NCBI RefSeq assembly: GCF_034676545.1 | Contig: NZ_JAUCBZ010000015.1 | Coordinates: 2,449,001 to 2,513,000 of the forward strand | Direction of reading: 5' to 3' | Length of the DNA: 64,000 bases | Source of the DNA: Pararhodobacter sp. | GTDB lineage: Bacteria > Pseudomonadota > Alphaproteobacteria > Rhodobacterales > Rhodobacteraceae | Shown: one piece after another, positions 42,991 to 52,485 of the stretch | Numbering within the stretch: the first letter of the stretch is position 1 | Layout of the letters: the number at the start of each line of letters is the position of its first letter | The notes under the pieces: model-generated | Database searches by the model: none | Told to the model about the DNA's origin: nothing | What the model saw: the letters and a program-made list of their open reading frames with translations, nothing else | Program-made: the position numbers and the translations under genes

Positions 42991-43036
42991 GACTTATGCC
43001 GACAGACGGAAATCAATGGATCCTGGGTCTGGAAAT

Positions 43037-43111
43037 TGGCTGGGGCGGTAGGATTCGAACCTACGATACACGGTACCAAAAACCGATGCCTTACCACTTG
43101 GCTACGCCCCA
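43037..43111 (-). tRNA. tRNA-Gln (UUG)
   Basis: Read on the minus strand the 75-base sequence folds as a cloverleaf: acceptor stem TGGGGCG/CGCCCCA, discriminator G and encoded CCA (43037-43039). The D arm is AGCCAAGTGGTAAGGC, the T arm has TTCGAAT, and the seven-base anticodon loop TTTTGGT carries TTG at positions 34-36. It matches bacterial tRNA-Gln. The IS5 remnant ends about 50 bp away. Confidence 0.95.
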
Positions 43112-43320
43112 ACTGTGGCGGTGTTTACCCAAGTGGTCGGTGTGCTGCAAGGGGGGTTTGAAAAAAATCAGCCGGCAATGACAGGGATTGTCTGCTACTC
43201 CTCAGTCCCGACATCAGAAGAATTTTATCGCAGTCTCGCAAGAGGTTGCCTTGAACCAGCGGCTTTCGCTCCATGAACCTTGCGTGTAAAGGTTTGAAAC
43301 GCGATTTGGCGGGGAATGCA

Positions 43321-44487
43321 ATGACGTGGGACGTAATCGTGCTGGGCGCCGGTGCCGCCGGTTTCATGGCGGGGATCGAAGCGGCACGGCGAGGGCGTCG
43401 GGTTCTGATTCTGGATCATGCCAAGTTTCCGGGCGAAAAGATCAGGATTTCGGGTGGTGGGCGTTGCAACTTCACCAATCTTCACATCGCACCTGAGCGG
43501 TTCCTGTCGCAAAACCCGCGCTTCGCGCTGTCATCGCTGCGCCGCTTCACGCAGCACGACTTTATCGCACGGATCAATGCCGCCGGAATCGCCTGGCATG
43601 AAAAAACGCTGGGACAATTGTTCTGCGACGGATCGGCCCGACAAGTGGTGGATATGCTGGTCCGCGACTTTGCGCGGGCGGGTGGCGAATTGCGTCTGGG
43701 TGTGAGCGTCAACAGCGTGGCGCCCGGGTTTCGCGTGGATACGTCTGACGGTGTCTTTTCGGCCGCATCGGTGGTTGTGGCGACGGGCGGCAAATCGATT
43801 CCCAAGATGGGCGCAACGGGGTTTGGCTATGGCGTTGCCCAAGCATTTGGCCTCCGTCTGGTGGAAACCCGGCCCGGATTGGTTCCGCTGACCTTTACCG
43901 ACACTCAGCTGGATTGGATGAAACCACTGGCCGGGATTGCCGTGCAAGCGCGCGTCGGTCTGGCCGGTGCCAAGATCAGCTTTGACGAAGGCCTGCTGTT
44001 TACCCATCGCGGCTTGTCTGGACCTTCTGTGCTGCAAATCTCCAGCTATTGGCAGGCCGGGCAGGCGATTGTCGTAGACCTCGCGCAGGGGCGCGACATC
44101 GCCGCCGAAGCCATGGCGGCGCGGCGCATTGCCGGGGGGCGGGATCTGGTGAATGCACTGGATTTACCCGATAAACTGGCGCGCAATGTTGTGGAGCGGG
44201 CTGGTTTGAGCGGGCGCTTGGCGGATCAATCCACGAAAGCCTTGGCCAGCCTTTCGGATGCGGTTCATCTCTGGACTTTGGTGCCCGCCGGAACCGAGGG
44301 CTATCGAACCGCAGAGGTCACCCTCGGCGGGGTTGATACGCGCGATCTGGACGCGAAAACCATGCAGGCGCGGGCCGTGCCGGGGCTCTATTTCGTTGGC
44401 GAAGTGGTCGACGTCACGGGTTGGCTGGGCGGGTATAATTTTCAATGGGCCTGGTCCTCGGGTTGGGCAGCGGGGCAGGTGGCCTGA
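43321..44487 (+). CDS. YhiN/HI0933-family flavoprotein
   Basis: FAD-dependent oxidoreductase of the HI0933/YhiN family (388 aa). The N-terminal dinucleotide-binding motif is VLGAGAAGFMAG (residues 8-19), followed by the family's ISGGGRCNFTN. The C-terminus has PGLYFVGEVVDVTGWLGGYNFQWAWSSG, including the FAD-contacting glycines. The substrate is unknown for the whole family. GGGGAA precedes the ATG at 43321; a start 16 codons earlier is not supported. It is transcribed away from the tRNA. Confidence 0.85.
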   Translation: MTWDVIVLGAGAAGFMAGIEAARRGRRVLILDHAKFPGEKIRISGGGRCNFTNLHIAPERFLSQNPRFALSSLRRFTQHDFIARINAAGIAWHEKTLGQLFCDGSARQVVDMLVRDFARAGGELRLGVSVNSVAPGFRVDTSDGVFSAASVVVATGGKSIPKMGATGFGYGVAQAFGLRLVETRPGLVPLTFTDTQLDWMKPLAGIAVQARVGLAGAKISFDEGLLFTHRGLSGPSVLQISSYWQAGQAIVVDLAQGRDIAAEAMAARRIAGGRDLVNALDLPDKLARNVVERAGLSGRLADQSTKALASLSDAVHLWTLVPAGTEGYRTAEVTLGGVDTRDLDAKTMQARAVPGLYFVGEVVDVTGWLGGYNFQWAWSSGWAAGQVA

Positions 44488-44543
44488 GGTTTGCCAGCCC
44501 CGACATCTTGCGCAGCACCCTGCCACAGGCTATGCGCGCGGCT

Positions 44544-45302
44544 ATGGGATCGACGATACGAGAGCTTTCAACCGAGCAGGGCAGTTCGCCTTTCGTTGTG
44601 CTGGTGCGCCCGCAAATGGGCGAGAACATCGGCGCAGCTGCGCGTGCCATGCTCAATTTCGGCCTTGAACACATGCGACTGGTGGCCCCTCGGGATGGAT
44701 GGCCAAATTCCTCTGCGACGGCGTTGGCGTCAGGGGCCAGTGGCGTGCTGGATCATGCCGGGGTGTTTCCGGATCTGGGCGCGGCCTTGGCGGATTGCGA
44801 CTATGTCTATGCCACGACGGCACGCTCGCGGGATTTGGTCAAACCGGTGTTGACGCCCGAGACGGCCATGGCCGAAGCCCGCGCCATGATCGCCAGCGGC
44901 AAGAAGGTCGCGGTATTGTTCGGCCCGGAACGCGCGGGGCTTGAGAATGACGATGTGTCCCACGCAAACGCGATCATCACGGTTCCGGTCAATGCCGAGT
45001 TTTATTCGCTGAACCTCGCGCAATGCGTGCTGCTCACCGCCTATGAATTTGCGCGGCTTGGCAGTGACGCGCCCGGGATGCGGCTGGAACTGGCCGGGGC
45101 CGATATGGCCACCGGCATCGAGGTGCAAAAGCTGGGCGATCATTTCGAGGAAAAGCTGGAGGCGGCGGGGTTCTTTCATCCCCCCGACAAAGCGCCCGTG
45201 ATGAAACTGTTCTTGCGCAATATGTATACCCGCTGGTCACTGACGCGCGGCGAAGTGCAGGCCCTGCACGGGATCTTGCGGAAACTTGTGCGCCGGGACT
45301 GA
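44544..45302 (+). CDS. SpoU/TrmJ-type RNA 2'-O-methyltransferase
   Basis: A SPOUT-fold methyltransferase (252 aa) close to TrmJ, which methylates the ribose at position 32 of tRNAs. Motif 1 (VRPQMGENIGAAARAMLNFG, about 17-36) and motif 3 (VPVNAEFYSLNLAQCVLLTAYE, about 150-171) of the knotted fold are intact; AVLFGPERAGLEN lies between. The start at 44544 is chosen for family fit; its ribosome binding site is weak and Met codons just upstream are alternatives. It partly follows the YhiN gene on the same strand. Confidence 0.85.
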   Translation: MGSTIRELSTEQGSSPFVVLVRPQMGENIGAAARAMLNFGLEHMRLVAPRDGWPNSSATALASGASGVLDHAGVFPDLGAALADCDYVYATTARSRDLVKPVLTPETAMAEARAMIASGKKVAVLFGPERAGLENDDVSHANAIITVPVNAEFYSLNLAQCVLLTAYEFARLGSDAPGMRLELAGADMATGIEVQKLGDHFEEKLEAAGFFHPPDKAPVMKLFLRNMYTRWSLTRGEVQALHGILRKLVRRD

Positions 45303-45364
45303 AACACAAGCCCTTGAAGCTGTTTGGCCCCGGCTCTAGCTTGGCGCTGACACAGGAGTGACGC

Positions 45365-46501
45365 ATGGCCAAACGCCCGATTTTCGAAGACGTCGCCGCA
45401 CCGCCGGCGGGAAAACCAACGCCATTGCCCCCACGCGGCATCGAGGCGCCGTCAGGCGCGCGCCGGGCAATTCAGGCGTGGCTGTGGGTCTTGTTCGCGA
45501 TGGTCATGGCGATGATCGCGGTCGGGGGGCTGACACGGTTGACCGGCTCGGGCCTGTCGATCACCGAATGGGCACCGTTGCGTGGTGCCCTTCCGCCGAT
45601 GAATGCCGCCGACTGGCAGGCAGAATTCGAGCGCTACCGCCAGATCGACCAATACCGGCTGGTCAATGAGGGGATGAGCCTGGGCGAGTTTCAGGTCATC
45701 TATTGGTGGGAATGGTCGCATCGGCAATTGGGCCGCCTGATGGGGGTTGTGTGGGCCGTGGGGTTCCTTTGGTTCTGGTTGCGCAAACAAATCCCTTCTG
45801 GCTGGACCGTACGCCTGTTGATCCCCGGCCTGTTGGGCGGTCTTCAGGGCGCAATCGGCTGGTGGATGGTGCATTCCGGGTTGCAAGACGGCATGGTTGC
45901 GGTGGCGTCCTATCGTTTGGCGACGCATCTGGGACTGGCTTTCGTGATCCTTGGCGTGCTGGCCTGGTACGCGTTGATGCTGGGCCGCAGCGCCAGCGCC
46001 TTGATGAAAGCCCGCCGATCGCGAGAGGCAAAGCTGTTCTCGATGTCCACAGGCCTGATGCATTTTGCCTTTCTGCAGATCATTCTGGGCGCGTTGGTGG
46101 CCGGCATCGACGCGGGACGGGGCTATACCGATTGGCCTTTGATGGCCGGGAGTTTCCTGCCGCCGGCGATGTTCGAGCTGGAACCCGTGTGGCGCAATTT
46201 CTTCGAAAACGACGGCACGGTGCAATTCATCCACCGGATGTCTGGCTATTTGCTGGCAATTTTCGCCGTCGTCGTCTGGATGCGCGGGCGCCGCAGCGCC
46301 TTTGCCCAGACCCGCCGGGCATTCCAGTGGGTTCTGGTCGCGATGCTGGGTCAGATCGTGCTGGGGATCGTGACCGTGATGCACGGGGCACCGGTGTATC
46401 TGGGCATTTCACATCAATTCATGGCGGTGCTCTTGTGGGTCTTGATCCTGCGCGCGCGGCTTTTGGCGCAGTATCCGCTGGGCGGCACAATTCGGGGATA
46501 A
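45365..46501 (+). CDS. ctaA: Heme A synthase (COX15/CtaA)
   Basis: Integral membrane monooxygenase (378 aa) converting heme O to heme A for aa3-type cytochrome oxidases. It has eight membrane segments. The family residues are visible: Glu/His in ITEW and WEWSHRQLGR, the conserved His of ATHLGLAF, the FIHRMSGYL block, and the final LGISHQFMAV. This is the type without the cysteine pair of Bacillus CtaA. GGAG lies upstream. It is followed after 4 bp by the carboxypeptidase gene. Confidence 0.95.
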   Translation: MAKRPIFEDVAAPPAGKPTPLPPRGIEAPSGARRAIQAWLWVLFAMVMAMIAVGGLTRLTGSGLSITEWAPLRGALPPMNAADWQAEFERYRQIDQYRLVNEGMSLGEFQVIYWWEWSHRQLGRLMGVVWAVGFLWFWLRKQIPSGWTVRLLIPGLLGGLQGAIGWWMVHSGLQDGMVAVASYRLATHLGLAFVILGVLAWYALMLGRSASALMKARRSREAKLFSMSTGLMHFAFLQIILGALVAGIDAGRGYTDWPLMAGSFLPPAMFELEPVWRNFFENDGTVQFIHRMSGYLLAIFAVVVWMRGRRSAFAQTRRAFQWVLVAMLGQIVLGIVTVMHGAPVYLGISHQFMAVLLWVLILRARLLAQYPLGGTIRG

Positions 46502-46505
46502 ACCC

Positions 46506-47978
46506 ATGACAGCCTTTCAAAATATCGTCGAGCACGAGCATGGCACCTGGGCTTTGGCGCAGGTTATGGGCCGGTTGGGCTGGGATCAGGAAACCACCAT
46601 GCCCCGGGGCGCTGCGGTGCAACGCTCCGAGGAAATGGCGGCGCTGGAGACGGTGCTGCACGCGCGGCGCACCGATCCGCGTTTGGGCGATTGGCTGACG
46701 CAGGCCGAGGCCCCGGACGCCACGGGCAAGGCGATCTTGCGCCATGCGAAACGCTCGTTCGAGCGCAACACGCGGGTTCCCGCAAAATTGGCGGCAGAGT
46801 TGGCGCGCGTGACCTCGGTCGCGCAGGGCATTTGGGCCGAGGCGCGAGCGCGTGATGATGTGCCGCATTTCCTGCCAACCTTGAACCAGGTCATTGCGCT
46901 GCGCCGCGAGGAAGCCTCGGCTTTGGCGGATGGCGGTTCGCTTTATGACGCGCTGCTGGCTGATTATGAGCCGGGCATGACGGGCCATGAGATCGGTGCG
47001 ATGTTCGACCGGATGCGCCCGCGACTGGTGGCCTTGCGCGAAAAGGTTCTGGGTGCCGATCGGCAACCAGCGATGCTGACGGGGAGCTTTGGTCACGACG
47101 GGCAAATGCGCCTGTCACGGCGCTTGGCCGAGACTTTTGGTTACGATTTCACGCGAGGGCGGCTGGATCTGGCGGTGCACCCGTTCTCATCGGGATCCGG
47201 GTCGGATGTGCGCATCACAACGCGGGTTTCCGAGGATGATCCCTTCAATTGCCTTTATTCGACGATCCATGAAGTCGGCCACGCATGTTATGAGCAGGGG
47301 ATTGATCAGGCCTATGCGTTTTCACCGCTGGCAAATGGCGTCTCGATGGGGGTCCACGAGAGCCAGAGCCGGATTTATGAAAACCAGCTCGGGCGGTCGC
47401 GTGCCTTTACGGGGTGGCTGTTTGACCGGATGCGCGAGGAGTTCGGGGACCTGGGTGCCAAGAACGCCGAGCAATTTTACGGCGCGGTGAACCGGGTCAG
47501 TGCCGGGTATATCCGCACCGAATCGGATGAAGTGCAGTACAATCTGCACATCATGCTGCGGTTCGATCTGGAGCGCGCGTTGATCTCTGGCGATTTGCAA
47601 CCCGGTGATCTGGAAGCGGCGTGGAACGACCGGTTCCTGTCGGATTTCGGGGTGGCTGTAGACCGGCCATCCAACGGGATGCTGCAAGACGTGCATTGGT
47701 CGGTGGGTCTGTTTGGCTATTTCCCGACCTATGCCCTGGGCAATGTCTATGCCGGATGCCTGATGAAAGCCCTGCGTCGGGATTTGCCCAAAGTGGATGA
47801 TGACCTGGCGGCCGGGAATTTGACTGCCGCGACGGGCTGGTTGCGCAATGGGGTGCAGCGTCACGGCGGATTGATGGAGCCGCGCGACACGATCGCGCAG
47901 GCTTGTGGTTTCGAGCCGGATGAAGAGCCGTTGCTGGCGTATCTGGAGGCGAAGTTCAGTGACCTTTACGCGGTTTGA
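46506..47978 (+). CDS. M32-family carboxypeptidase (Taq type)
   Basis: Zinc metallocarboxypeptidase (490 aa) of family M32. The zinc motif HEVGH is at residues 255-259 (STIHEVGHACYEQG), followed about 28 residues later by the third ligand glutamate in GVHESQSRIYEN. The beginning, EHGTWALAQVMGRLGWDQETTMP, is the family's conserved N-terminal helix block. It is cytosolic and removes C-terminal residues from peptides. It lies only 4 bp after ctaA, so they may be co-transcribed. A long stem-loop follows. Confidence 0.93.
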   Translation: MTAFQNIVEHEHGTWALAQVMGRLGWDQETTMPRGAAVQRSEEMAALETVLHARRTDPRLGDWLTQAEAPDATGKAILRHAKRSFERNTRVPAKLAAELARVTSVAQGIWAEARARDDVPHFLPTLNQVIALRREEASALADGGSLYDALLADYEPGMTGHEIGAMFDRMRPRLVALREKVLGADRQPAMLTGSFGHDGQMRLSRRLAETFGYDFTRGRLDLAVHPFSSGSGSDVRITTRVSEDDPFNCLYSTIHEVGHACYEQGIDQAYAFSPLANGVSMGVHESQSRIYENQLGRSRAFTGWLFDRMREEFGDLGAKNAEQFYGAVNRVSAGYIRTESDEVQYNLHIMLRFDLERALISGDLQPGDLEAAWNDRFLSDFGVAVDRPSNGMLQDVHWSVGLFGYFPTYALGNVYAGCLMKALRRDLPKVDDDLAAGNLTAATGWLRNGVQRHGGLMEPRDTIAQACGFEPDEEPLLAYLEAKFSDLYAV

Positions 47979-48003
47979 ACCGCCACAGGATTGAACGGGG
48001 GAG

Positions 48004-48040
48004 GCCGGTTCTCAGGGGCATCGAGCCCCTTCGAACCGGC
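48004..48040. terminator. Two-tier stem-loop between convergent genes
   Basis: GCCGGTTC (48004-48011) pairs with GAACCGGC (48033-48040), and inside it GGGGC (48015-48019) pairs with GCCCC (48025-48029). It lies between the carboxypeptidase stop and the end of convergent pgl, and so may end transcription from both sides. There is no T-run. Confidence 0.55.
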
Positions 48041-48073
48041 GCGACGAGCGCGCGGTTGGCGCTTGCTGACCGC

Positions 48074-48745
48074 TCAAGGCGCCCAGTGCACCGACGCATC
48101 GCCCAAAAGCGCAGCGATCGGGGCGTCTATCGGCTTCATTTTCGCGGCCTTGTGGATGGCCACGTTCTTCTCGTCGCCGGTGATCAGCACATGAACCGCA
48201 TAGGCATCGCGCAAGACGCGCGCCGACAGGGTGATCCGGGGTTCCGCCGCGCCCGGGGCCGTGATCGGCACCGCAACCGGTGCGTCCTCGGCCAGGGCGC
48301 GTTCCAGCATGTCCGCCCCCGGAAACAGCGAGGCCGTGTGCATGTCAGCCCCCATGCCGACGATGGCGACGTCAATCGGCAGGAGAGGCTCGATATCGGC
48401 GATAAGATCGGCGATCGCGTCTTGAGGCGTGGGCTGGTCGCGCCAAAGCGGGATCAGGCGTGCCGCTGCCGCCTTGCCGCGTAGCAGTCGCGACCGGATT
48501 TGTGCCGAATTCGAGCGGGGATGATCCTCGGACACCCAGCGTTCATCACCGGGGATGATATCGACGCGCTCCCATTCCAGATCCGAGGCGGCCAGCAGGT
48601 CGAAGATCGGACCAGGTGTGGAACCGCCGGGCACCGAAAACAGCACCCTGTCGCGTCGCTCCAGGGCATTGCGCAGGTCCCGCGACACCAGTCGCGCCAC
48701 CTGCAACATCATCATATCCGTGTCAGCATAGTCGATAAAATTCAT
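48074..48745 (-). CDS. pgl: 6-phosphogluconolactonase
   Basis: Hydrolyses 6-phosphogluconolactone, second step of the oxidative pentose phosphate and Entner-Doudoroff routes. The 223-residue DevB-type protein has the sugar-phosphate binding blocks SVPGGSTPGPIF (about 43-54) and VDIIPGDERWVSEDHPRSN, and GMGADMHTASLFPG near residue 130. The ATG lies in the zwf stop as TAATG, so translation is coupled. The usual zwf-pgl order is kept, with pgi about 4 kb away on the other strand. Confidence 0.93.
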   Translation of the reverse strand: MNFIDYADTDMMMLQVARLVSRDLRNALERRDRVLFSVPGGSTPGPIFDLLAASDLEWERVDIIPGDERWVSEDHPRSNSAQIRSRLLRGKAAAARLIPLWRDQPTPQDAIADLIADIEPLLPIDVAIVGMGADMHTASLFPGADMLERALAEDAPVAVPITAPGAAEPRITLSARVLRDAYAVHVLITGDEKNVAIHKAAKMKPIDAPIAALLGDASVHWAP

Positions 48746-50196
48746 TAACGTATCTCGCGCCACCGTCGCCCATCGCGATGCAACAGCATAAGCGCATCTT
48801 CCGGGCCCGACGACCCCGGATCATAGGTCTTGGGCTGGTCGGCGGAATTTTGCCACTCGGCAATGATGGGATCGGTCCAGGCCCAGGCCGCCTCGACCTC
48901 GTCGCCGCGCATGAACAGCGTTTGGTTGCCGCGGATCACATCCATGATCAAGCGTTCATACGCGTCCGGAATATGCGTGTCTTCGCCCAGAGCATCGGCA
49001 AAGGACATATCCAGTGCCACATCCTTGAGACGCATCCCGCCGGGACCGGGTTCCTTGATCATCACGCGCAACGTCATGCCTTCATCGGGTTGCAACCGGA
49101 TGACCAGCACATTCGCGCGCCACGGCGCACCTTCGCCAAAAATCGAGTGGGGCGGATCGCGGAAAGTGACGGCGATTTCCGACGCGCGGGCACGCAACCG
49201 TTTGCCGGTGCGTAGGTAGAACGGTGTCCCTTTCCAGCGCCAGTTCGAAATGCCCACTTTGAGCGCGACATAGCTCTCGGTCTGCGAATCCGGGGATTCG
49301 ACCTCGGTCAAATAAGAGGCCGCCTCGGCGCTCGAGGTATATTGTCCGCGCACCAGATCCTTGGGTGGAACTGGATCCAACGCGTTGATGACCTTCAGCT
49401 TTTCATCCCGAACTGCGTCAGGCTCGAACCGATAGGGCGGCTCCATCGCGATCAGGCACAACAGTTGCATCATATGGTTCTGCACCATATCGCGCATGGC
49501 ACCCGATTTATCGTAATAGGGTCCGCGCCCGCCAACACCAACCGTTTCCGCAACCGTTATTTGAACGTGATCGACAAACCGCGCATTCCACAACGGTTCA
49601 AAAAGGATATTGGCAAACCGTACCGCCATCAGGTTCTGCACGGTTTCCTTGCCCAGGTAATGGTCAATTCGATAAACCTGAGTTTCACTGAAATGGGCGG
49701 CGAGCGTCTGGTTCAAGGCGCGCGCAGTTTCCAGATCATTGCCAAAGGGTTTTTCGACAACGATGCGCGTTTCCGTGGATACCAGTCCAAAATTGCCCAA
49801 TTGCGTGGCCAAGGGCCCAAACAGCGACGGGCCAACCGAAAAATAGAACGCGCGCACGACACCGTCGCGCAGTTTTTCGCTGAGTTCTGGCCAGCCTTCG
49901 TCGCTGGTGGCGTCGATTGCGACATAATCGAGCACGTCCAGAAATGCCGTTCGTGCCTCGGCGTCGAGGGTCGGCGTCTCCATGAACTCGTCAAAGGCCT
50001 CACTGATCATGGTTTGAAATTCGGCACGCGTCATGTCGCCGCGCGCCGCCCCAATGATGCGCGCCTCGGGTGGCATCTGCCCTTCGGCAAAGCGCCTGCA
50101 CAGGGCCGGCAAAATCTTTCGGCGCGCAAGGTCGCCGGTCGCACCGAAGATGACAAGGTCGAACGGATCGACTGGAATAACGCGCGAAACCATCAT
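48745..50196 (-). CDS. zwf: Glucose-6-phosphate 1-dehydrogenase
   Basis: Oxidises glucose 6-phosphate to 6-phosphogluconolactone with NADP(+) (or NAD(+)). The 483-residue product has the nucleotide-binding motif GATGDLARRK (about 14-23) and the active-site signature RIDHYLGKETVQ, with the substrate-binding Lys and His. AGGA five bases before the ATG at 50196 favours MMVSRV over an upstream Met at 50208. It is the first gene of a zwf-pgl pair feeding the Entner-Doudoroff pathway common in this family. Confidence 0.95.
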   Translation of the reverse strand: MMVSRVIPVDPFDLVIFGATGDLARRKILPALCRRFAEGQMPPEARIIGAARGDMTRAEFQTMISEAFDEFMETPTLDAEARTAFLDVLDYVAIDATSDEGWPELSEKLRDGVVRAFYFSVGPSLFGPLATQLGNFGLVSTETRIVVEKPFGNDLETARALNQTLAAHFSETQVYRIDHYLGKETVQNLMAVRFANILFEPLWNARFVDHVQITVAETVGVGGRGPYYDKSGAMRDMVQNHMMQLLCLIAMEPPYRFEPDAVRDEKLKVINALDPVPPKDLVRGQYTSSAEAASYLTEVESPDSQTESYVALKVGISNWRWKGTPFYLRTGKRLRARASEIAVTFRDPPHSIFGEGAPWRANVLVIRLQPDEGMTLRVMIKEPGPGGMRLKDVALDMSFADALGEDTHIPDAYERLIMDVIRGNQTLFMRGDEVEAAWAWTDPIIAEWQNSADQPKTYDPGSSGPEDALMLLHRDGRRWREIR

Positions 50197-50307
50197 GGAG
50201 TCCTGCAATGTTAGCGGTAACTGGTGGCATCCACATAGTCGGAGCGCACCATCATGTCCAGAAAAAATGCCCGTGCGGCGCAGAGCCGGGCCGTGGGTGC
50301 CGCGCGA

Positions 50308-50892
50308 TCACGCGTCGAGTTCCGCGTCCCAATAGAGATAGTCCGCCCAACTATCATGCAAATGATTTGGCGGAAACCGGCGCCCGATATCAATCAGCTT
50401 TTGTGCCGTTGGGCGGTACGGGGCTGAACGCAAACGCAACCCCGAAGCGCGCAAGGTCTTGGACCCTTTGCGCACATTGCAAGGCGCACAGGCCGCGACG
50501 ACGTTCTCCCAACTCGTGACGCCACCAAGCGCACGCGGCACCACATGGTCAAAGGTCAAGTCGTGACGCGCCCCGCAATATTGGCAGGCAAATTCATCGC
50601 GCAGGAAAAGGTTGAAACGGGTAAAGGCCACGCGTTGTCTGGGTTTGACGTAATCCTTGAGGACGACAACCGAGGGGATATGGATATCGAGCCGTTGCGA
50701 GTGAACCATTTGATCGTATTCCGCAACAATATCAACGCGGTTCAACCAGACCGCCTTGATCGCCTCCTGCCACGGCCAGAGCGACAAGGGATAGTAGGAC
50801 AACGGGCGATAATCGGCGTTGAGCACCAAGGCCGGAAACTGCCGCAGCGCTGCATGGTCGTGCACAAAGTCACGCCTGAAATCGCCGTCCAT
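50308..50892 (-). CDS. HNH endonuclease-family protein
   Basis: A 194-residue protein with a central HNH domain of the McrA-like zinc type: CQYCGARHDLTFDHVVPRALGG, then the Asn in SWENVVAACAPCN, with four cysteines in two CxxC pairs (residues near 104-107 and 139-142). The N-terminal half (FPALVLNADYRPLSYYPLSLWPWQEAI) is conserved in a widespread alphaproteobacterial housekeeping-like group whose function is unknown. It is not part of a recognisable restriction system here. Confidence 0.85.
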   Translation of the reverse strand: MDGDFRRDFVHDHAALRQFPALVLNADYRPLSYYPLSLWPWQEAIKAVWLNRVDIVAEYDQMVHSQRLDIHIPSVVVLKDYVKPRQRVAFTRFNLFLRDEFACQYCGARHDLTFDHVVPRALGGVTSWENVVAACAPCNVRKGSKTLRASGLRLRSAPYRPTAQKLIDIGRRFPPNHLHDSWADYLYWDAELDA

Positions 50893-51005
50893 TGTTGGTC
50901 ACACCTCGCGCCATAGCGCACCGGAACCGGTGCACGCCGACTATATCGGGCGTTTTGCACCTGACAACCCGGTAAAATGGGGCAAGATGTAGGTTTTGTG
51001 GGCGG

Positions 51006-51671
51006 TTATTTAGGCAGCATTTCCTGCAAGAACCCCAGCGCCAGCGACAGACCCTCGTTGTCGATCGAATGGCCCAGCCCCTGACAGACAAATCCATAAA
51101 CCTCGAATCCGGCTTCTTTCAAGGCGTGATCGGCCTCGGGCAAGTGCTCGATCGGAACCATCGGATCGGCATCGCCGTGGATCAGGAACACCGGAAACTT
51201 GCTGACAACTTCGGCGGCCAAGGCGTCGGGATTCATCAGCCGACCGGAGAACCCGACCAGGGCCCCCAGCGGCTTTTCGCGGCGCGGTGCGACCTGAAGG
51301 CTCATCATCGTGCCTTGCGAGAACCCGACCAAGGCGATGGCCGAAGGCTCCAAACCCTCCTCGGCCATGACATGATCGATGAAGCCGTTGAGGTCTTGGG
51401 CGGCTTGCAACAAACCGGCCTGCGCGGATTTCTCGGACGAGCCATCCATGCGCGGGATCGAAAACCATTGATACCCGCCCGGAACGCCCGGGCACGCATT
51501 GGGCGCGTCGGGTGCATAGAATGCCGTTTTGGGCAGGTTCGGCGCCATGGGACCGGCCAGCGCCAGCAGATCGGCACCGTTCGCGCCATATCCATGGACA
51601 AAAATTACAGCCGAGGTAACAGACCCTTTTGGCGCACCCTTGCGGGCGGATTTCAGCGGGCGTACGGGCAT
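51006..51671 (-). CDS. Phospholipase/carboxylesterase-family alpha/beta-hydrolase
   Basis: A 221-residue acyl-protein-thioesterase-like hydrolase. The triad is visible: Ser in GFSQGTMM, Asp in IHGDADPMVP and His in GLGHSIDNEG. The oxyanion loop is VHGYGANGADL. There is no signal, so it is cytosolic. The ATG at 51671 follows AAAGGA, 11 bp after the glycosylase stop. It probably hydrolyses carboxylic esters; substrate unknown. Confidence 0.85.
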   Translation of the reverse strand: MPVRPLKSARKGAPKGSVTSAVIFVHGYGANGADLLALAGPMAPNLPKTAFYAPDAPNACPGVPGGYQWFSIPRMDGSSEKSAQAGLLQAAQDLNGFIDHVMAEEGLEPSAIALVGFSQGTMMSLQVAPRREKPLGALVGFSGRLMNPDALAAEVVSKFPVFLIHGDADPMVPIEHLPEADHALKEAGFEVYGFVCQGLGHSIDNEGLSLALGFLQEMLPK

Positions 51672-51682
51672 GGAGGGTCCTT

Positions 51683-52315
51683 TCAAACGATGCCTTCGCG
51701 GCTCTTGGCATGATGGTAATAGTGCCACAACAGCCCGGCCGCAACCGTCCTCCAGGGGGACCAAGCCTCGGACATCTTGCGCATGGGGGCTTCGCGCGGA
51801 CGGTCCGGCAAATCAAACAACAAACGCGCAGATTCCTGTAACGCCAGATCATTGGCGGCAAAGACATCGGCGCGCCCAAGGCTGAACATCACATAGACCT
51901 CGGCCGTCCAGCGACCGATTCCGGGGACGGCGGTCAGCGTTGCGATGATGTCGGAGTCGGACAGGCGGGGCAGGGCGGCAAAATCGATATGTGCCTCAGC
52001 CAGTGCACGGATATAGCGCGCCTTTTGCCGTGACAGCCCCTGTCCGCGCAGATCCTCATCCGTTGCCGCGATGATGGCGTCGGGATGGGTGTAGCCTGCC
52101 ACCTCCAACCGGGTCTTGATGGCGCGTGCCGACGCCACCGAGACCTGCTGGCTGACAATCGCCCCCAACAGATCATCAAATCCCCCGGCGCGACGACGCA
52201 GGGGCGGTGGACCGCAAAGATCCAGGGCAAAGGCAAATCGGGGTTCGACATTTGCCAAATATGCGCAGCCCTCAGCCATGCACGCGTCCGATGTCAAAAG
52301 GCGAGGTTTGTTCAT
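51683..52315 (-). CDS. AlkA-like DNA-3-methyladenine glycosylase
   Basis: Base-excision repair glycosylase of the helix-hairpin-helix superfamily (210 aa). The hairpin LTAVPGIGRWTAEVY (about 128-142) is followed by the catalytic-Asp region DVFAANDLALQES. The IVSQQVSVASA block near 60 is typical of the AlkA/MAG group, and there is no iron-sulfur cluster. It removes alkylated purines from DNA. The ATG at 52315 follows AGGAAAAG; an upstream start is unlikely. It is probably co-transcribed with the esterase. Confidence 0.88.
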   Translation of the reverse strand: MNKPRLLTSDACMAEGCAYLANVEPRFAFALDLCGPPPLRRRAGGFDDLLGAIVSQQVSVASARAIKTRLEVAGYTHPDAIIAATDEDLRGQGLSRQKARYIRALAEAHIDFAALPRLSDSDIIATLTAVPGIGRWTAEVYVMFSLGRADVFAANDLALQESARLLFDLPDRPREAPMRKMSEAWSPWRTVAAGLLWHYYHHAKSREGIV

Positions 52316-52485
52316 ATCTTTTCCTGCCGGGGATTTGCCGCCGCTGCAAGCGACCAATGTTGCATGTAAGACTCACAGGCCGGATGAATCCCTCTGCATT
52401 CAGGTTTCTATTGCCTTTTTGGCTGGGCAACGTCGAGACTTCTTGGCATGAAGGGGCTCATTGAAAATGACGTGGGTTTTTCCTT

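Noticed and set aside
42796..43161. Plus-strand open frame containing GFEPTIHGTKNRCLTTWLRP
   Set aside because: It is the reverse complement of tRNA-Gln; such frames are well-known false proteins.
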